Source of the DNA: Flavobacterium hibernum | Lineage (GTDB): Bacteria > Bacteroidota > Bacteroidia > Flavobacteriales > Flavobacteriaceae | Assembly (NCBI RefSeq): GCF_000832125.1 | Contig: NZ_JPRK01000008.1 | Span: 186,001-250,000 of the forward strand | Direction: 5' to 3' | DNA: 64,000 nt | Shown: positions 60,555 to 64,000 of the stretch, piece by piece | Position numbering within the stretch: the stretch's first letter is position 1 | Layout of the letters: each line of letters starts with the position of its first letter | Position numbers and translations under genes: made by a program | Notes under the pieces: generated by a model | Databases searched by the model: none | What the model was told of the DNA's origin: nothing | Seen by the model: the letters and a program-made list of their open reading frames with translations, nothing else

Positions 60555-62468
60555 TTAAGCATTAAAGTTATCAATCTCTTCCTGAACAACTTCCCAGTCC
60601 AATAGCAATTGATCTAAATCTTTTTTCTTTTTGTTATATGCTGTAAAAAACGAAGCGTCTTCAATATGTTTATCATAATTAGAAAGCAACAATTTATCGT
60701 CGTGCTGAATGTCTTTTTCTAATTGTTTGATTTGACTTTCAACTTTACTTAAACGGTTTTGCAACGCTTTTCCTTTTTTCTGATCTTCGTATGAGGTCTT
60801 ATTACTTTCTTTTGGAGCAGCTGCTTTTGCAACATCTTTTTTCTCAACTTCACGCATATTTTCAAGATTGCGTTGCTCTAAGAAATAGTTGATGTCTCCT
60901 AAATATTCTTTTATTTGTTGGTCTTTAAATTCATAAACGATATTTGACATTCCTTGCAGGAAATCTCTATCGTGAGAAACCAATAATAAAGTTCCACCAA
61001 ATTTTTGAAGTGCTGCTTTTAGAACATTTTTAGATTTAATATCTAAGTGATTCGTTGGCTCATCCATTAGCAAAACGTTAATTGGCTGCAACAATAACTT
61101 ACAAAGTGCTAAACGGTTACGCTCTCCTCCTGAAAGTACTTTTACTTTTTTCTCAACATCGTCTCCACGGAATAAAAATGATCCTAACATGTCACGAACT
61201 TTAGAACGATTCGTGTCCATTGCAGCATCTTCCATAGTTTGCAATAAGGTAATTTCTCCATCAAGGTATTCTGCCTGATTTTGGGCAAAATATCCTAATT
61301 GTACATTGTGTCCAAGTTTGATATTTCCTTCGTATTCAAACTCATCAACAATCGCTTTGATAAATGTTGATTTTCCTTGACCATTTTGTCCCACAAAAGC
61401 AATTTTACTTCCGCGTTCTACCAATAAACTGATTTCTTTTAAAATCGTTTTATCTCCGTAAGCCTTCGTTACTTTGTCAGCTTCTACAACAACTCTTCCT
61501 GGTTCTTTTGAAACTGGAAAAGAAATATTCATTACAGAATTGTCGTCTTCATCAACTTCAATTCTTTCAACTTTATCTAATTTTTTAATCAACGATTGCG
61601 CCATTGAAGCTTTAGAAGCTTTTGCGCGAAATTTCTCAATTAATTTTTCTGTTTCTTCAATTTTCTTGGCCTGATTCTTTTGAGTTGCCAATTGCTTTTC
61701 GCGAATTTCGTGACGCAATTCTAAATATTGAGAATATGGTTTATTAAAATCGTATGCTTTTCCTAATGAAATTTCGATCGTACGGTTTGTTACATTATCC
61801 AAGAACATTTTATCGTGAGATACAATTACTACTACTCCGGGATAATTACGCAAGAAACTCTCTAACCAAATAATACTCTCGATATCTAAGTGATTGGTTG
61901 GCTCATCCAGAAGCAATACATCATTAGATTGTAATAATAATTTTGCTAACTCGATACGCATTCTCCAACCTCCTGAAAATGTTTCGGTTTGGTTGTTAAA
62001 AACTTCTCTTTTAAATCCTAACCCTAAAAGAATTTTCTCTGTATCTCCAACATAATTATAACCTCCAAGAAGATCAAAACGATGTGTATAATCAGAAAGA
62101 TCTTCGATAATCTGGCCGTATTCTTCACTTTCATAATCGGTTCTGGTAACCAATTGATGATTGATTTCTTCTAATTTTTTTTCTACAACTTTAATTTCGG
62201 TAAAAGCTTCATAAGCTTCTTCTAATACAGTTCTTCCACGTTCAAAATCAATATCCTGGCGTAAAAACCCCATTCGAATATCTTTCTCTTGAGAAATAAC
62301 TCCAGAATCAGGAGCAAAATCTCTTGCCAGCATTTTAAGCATAGTCGATTTTCCTGCACCATTTTTTCCGACAAGTCCAACTCGATCTCCAGCACCTAAA
62401 CGAAAAGTTACCTCTTCGAATAAATAAGTACCACCAAAAGAAACCGATAAATTGTGTATATTAAGCAT
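60555..62468 (-). CDS. ABC-F family ATPase
   Basis: A 637-residue soluble protein with two ABC domains: Walker A GKNGAGKST and GQNGQGKST, signatures FSGGWRMRIELAKLLL and LSGGERNRLALCKLLL, Walker B VLLLDEPTNHLD and VLLMDEPTNHLD. A linker of charged helices separates them, and the C-terminal 90 residues form a coiled-coil arm (QNRLSKVESQIKQLEKDI). No TM segments. ABC-F proteins act at the ribosome as translation factors, and some confer antibiotic resistance; this length and C-terminal arm fit the housekeeping type. Confidence 0.9.
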   Translation of the reverse strand: MLNIHNLSVSFGGTYLFEEVTFRLGAGDRVGLVGKNGAGKSTMLKMLARDFAPDSGVISQEKDIRMGFLRQDIDFERGRTVLEEAYEAFTEIKVVEKKLEEINHQLVTRTDYESEEYGQIIEDLSDYTHRFDLLGGYNYVGDTEKILLGLGFKREVFNNQTETFSGGWRMRIELAKLLLQSNDVLLLDEPTNHLDIESIIWLESFLRNYPGVVVIVSHDKMFLDNVTNRTIEISLGKAYDFNKPYSQYLELRHEIREKQLATQKNQAKKIEETEKLIEKFRAKASKASMAQSLIKKLDKVERIEVDEDDNSVMNISFPVSKEPGRVVVEADKVTKAYGDKTILKEISLLVERGSKIAFVGQNGQGKSTFIKAIVDEFEYEGNIKLGHNVQLGYFAQNQAEYLDGEITLLQTMEDAAMDTNRSKVRDMLGSFLFRGDDVEKKVKVLSGGERNRLALCKLLLQPINVLLMDEPTNHLDIKSKNVLKAALQKFGGTLLLVSHDRDFLQGMSNIVYEFKDQQIKEYLGDINYFLEQRNLENMREVEKKDVAKAAAPKESNKTSYEDQKKGKALQNRLSKVESQIKQLEKDIQHDDKLLLSNYDKHIEDASFFTAYNKKKKDLDQLLLDWEVVQEEIDNFNA

Positions 62469-62543
62469 GTAATGTTATTTTATAACTAATTGATTGTGTA
62501 AATTTACACTCCCAAATTGATGGGATAATTTAATTTTTTGCAA

Positions 62544-62927
62544 ATGTTAAAAAAAGGATCCAAACTAAATAGTATTTTAACAGGAAGTTGTCCAAAATGC
62601 CAAAATGAAAGCATGTATTCAGACAAAAACCCTCTTCATTTGACTAAAGTTCTCAAAATGAACGAAAATTGTAGTCATTGTGGATTAAAATATCAAATCG
62701 AACCTTCTTTCTTTTATGGTGCAATGTATGTAAGTTACGGTTTGAATGTTGCCGTAGGAATTGCTGCCTTTATTGTGTCGTTTGTTTTCTTTAATGCTAG
62801 TATCGAAGAGTCATTTTTGGCAATCGTTATCACATTAATTGTATTGTTCCCGTTTGTTTTACGACTTTCAAGAAATTTGTACATCAATATGTTTGTTTCT
62901 TATGATCCTAAGGCCGGTCAGAAATAA
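62544..62927 (+). CDS. DUF983 membrane protein
   Basis: About 127 residues from ATG 62544 (a TTG at 62538 opens the frame). The N-terminal zinc-ribbon-like part has two Cys pairs (GSCPKCQNE and ENCSHCGLKY), typical of DUF983. Two or three TM segments follow. Function unknown. The last 20 bases overlap the end of the convergent oxidoreductase gene. Confidence 0.85.
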   Translation: MLKKGSKLNSILTGSCPKCQNESMYSDKNPLHLTKVLKMNENCSHCGLKYQIEPSFFYGAMYVSYGLNVAVGIAAFIVSFVFFNASIEESFLAIVITLIVLFPFVLRLSRNLYINMFVSYDPKAGQK

Positions 62928-63981
62928 GTGTCTTTAGGTATTTTTTATGAAATCGCTTAATATCAATTTCACTATCTAAAGGAATTTCATTTTCAATTTT
63001 ATCGAATAGAGCTTTTGCCATTGCCGGGCCAAGCATTACGCCGCGTGTTCCTAATCCGTTAAGAATGTGAAGGGATGTGCGTTCATGATGCGTTCCTATT
63101 AATGGTCTTCTGTCTTTTACCGTTGGACGAACTCCGCCAAAATGCTTTACGATTTCGAAATCACACATGAGAATTTCTTTAATACGTTCTACAAGTTCTT
63201 GTTTTCCTTCTTCAGTAGGATCGTCTGTTTTGTCCTGCCAATTGTATGTTGCTCCAACTTTAAACAAATCATCTCCTAATGGCAGAATAAAAACACTGGT
63301 ATTTACTATAACATCCAATTTTAAATTTGGTGCTTTTATAATAAACAATTCTCCTTTTGTTCCATCTAAAGGTAAATAATTAAAGAAGGGATTTTTGTGC
63401 AATCCAAATCCTTCAGCAAATATAATATTGCGTGCCTGAATATTTTTATACTGAACGCCAAAATCAAAGAACTCAATATAACCTGCATCAAAAGTTTCTT
63501 CTAATAACAAATTATTCTCTAGTAAATATTCTTTGTATCTATCCAGTAATAAAGCTGTATCTACATAACCTGTATGCAAAACCTCTCCATAATCGTATGG
63601 TGAATCAATACCATCATACTTTTTGGAGATTAATTTTGTTGATAAAAAAGGTGCTAAATTAACTTTGTCAGAAGCCGTAAACCAATTGTTTTGCTCTTCG
63701 ATTGAAAAAAACTTTCTTAAAATTGGAAGCTTAAAATTAAACTTCGTTTGTAGCTTATCTTCAATCTGCGAATAAAATTCATCCATTAGAACTAATTGTT
63801 CCTGAGCTTTCCACACTTCACTAAAGCGTTTCAAAATAACAGGATTGTATAATCCTCCCGCCACTCGAGATGATACTTGAGATTTATTATCTAAAACCAA
63901 AATAGATTTATTGTTTTTATGGGCAATTTCAGCAAATGAAATTCCAGCCAATCCAGATCCGATAATTAAATAATCAAGCAT
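62908..63981 (-). CDS. FAD-dependent oxidoreductase, DAO family
   Basis: A 357-residue soluble protein with an N-terminal Rossmann motif LIIGSGLAGISFAEIAHKNNKSILVLD (GxGxxG-type) and VAGGLYNPVILKRF after it. The C-terminal part shows FGGVRPTVKDRRPLIGTH and NGLGTRGVMLGP, the usual DAO end. It may oxidise an amino acid or amine, or act in tRNA modification (an MnmC-C-like domain is similar in size). It is complete, starting 19 bases before the window edge. Confidence 0.8.
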   Translation of the reverse strand: MLDYLIIGSGLAGISFAEIAHKNNKSILVLDNKSQVSSRVAGGLYNPVILKRFSEVWKAQEQLVLMDEFYSQIEDKLQTKFNFKLPILRKFFSIEEQNNWFTASDKVNLAPFLSTKLISKKYDGIDSPYDYGEVLHTGYVDTALLLDRYKEYLLENNLLLEETFDAGYIEFFDFGVQYKNIQARNIIFAEGFGLHKNPFFNYLPLDGTKGELFIIKAPNLKLDVIVNTSVFILPLGDDLFKVGATYNWQDKTDDPTEEGKQELVERIKEILMCDFEIVKHFGGVRPTVKDRRPLIGTHHERTSLHILNGLGTRGVMLGPAMAKALFDKIENEIPLDSEIDIKRFHKKYLKTLISDRP

Positions 63982-64000
63982 GTAGTGTTTGTAATAAAAT

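Overview
The window reads as chromosome of a member of the Bacteroidota, most likely a Flavobacterium. The DNA is AT-rich. Promoters fit the flavobacterial TTG ... TAnnTTTG pattern. There is a SusC/SusD pair with glycoside hydrolases, and many small secreted lipoproteins and carboxypeptidase-regulatory-like domains. No rRNA, CRISPR array, transposase or integrase was seen. Gene names rest on motif and family recognition by eye; no database search was run.

Layout. 0-11 kb: housekeeping and accessory genes, including a serine beta-lactamase-like protein, a TraB-like exported protein, an orphan NTF2-fold immunity protein, a histidine kinase, and a large duplicated NTase-like/HEPN-like protein divergent from an S24-family repressor, followed by DUF4494, a GT39-like glycosyltransferase and DUF4269. 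11.0-18.2 kb: an accessory region that starts at the initiator tRNA-fMet gene. It carries single-gene modules separated by copies of the tRNA 3' end, of a GAAA-loop terminator and of other spacers. After that comes a series of small minus-strand secreted or immunity-like genes (one is a CdiI_2-type immunity protein) separated by a roughly 70-bp repeated intergenic element. One lipoprotein gene there is frameshifted in an A8 tract. 18.2-24.4 kb: a carboxypeptidase-regulatory-like protein, tRNA-Glu, an exported Ppx/GppA-like actin-fold protein and MprF. 24.5-32.3 kb: an envelope metal/thiol cluster (Cys-rich protein, two HMA-domain proteins flanking a TlpA-type thioredoxin, an outer-membrane barrel, DsbD) and an AraC regulator with RclC-like and HPP-like membrane proteins.

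34.3-55.3 kb: a polysaccharide utilisation locus for mannose-rich glycans, most simply alpha-mannan or high-mannose N-glycan. GH130, a ROK kinase, GH125, two GH92, a GH2 beta-mannosidase, SusD, SusC, a LacI regulator, ManA and GH97 are present. The expected flow is import by SusCD, trimming of alpha-mannose by GH92 and GH125, cleavage of the beta-mannosyl core by GH130/GH2, then sugar kinase and mannose-6-phosphate isomerase into glycolysis. Three LacI-type palindromes (upstream of GH97, susC and lacI) suggest one small regulon. The GH2 enzyme appears to lack two of the usual Ig-like domains.

55.5-64 kb: lipid and envelope functions (DUF1761, a GNAT/FemAB-like protein, a diacylglycerol kinase-like protein, an APP1 phosphatase-like protein), an ABC-F ATPase, DUF983 and a DAO-type oxidoreductase. 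Palindromic MITE-like elements and a possible Flavo-1 RNA lie in the spacers.
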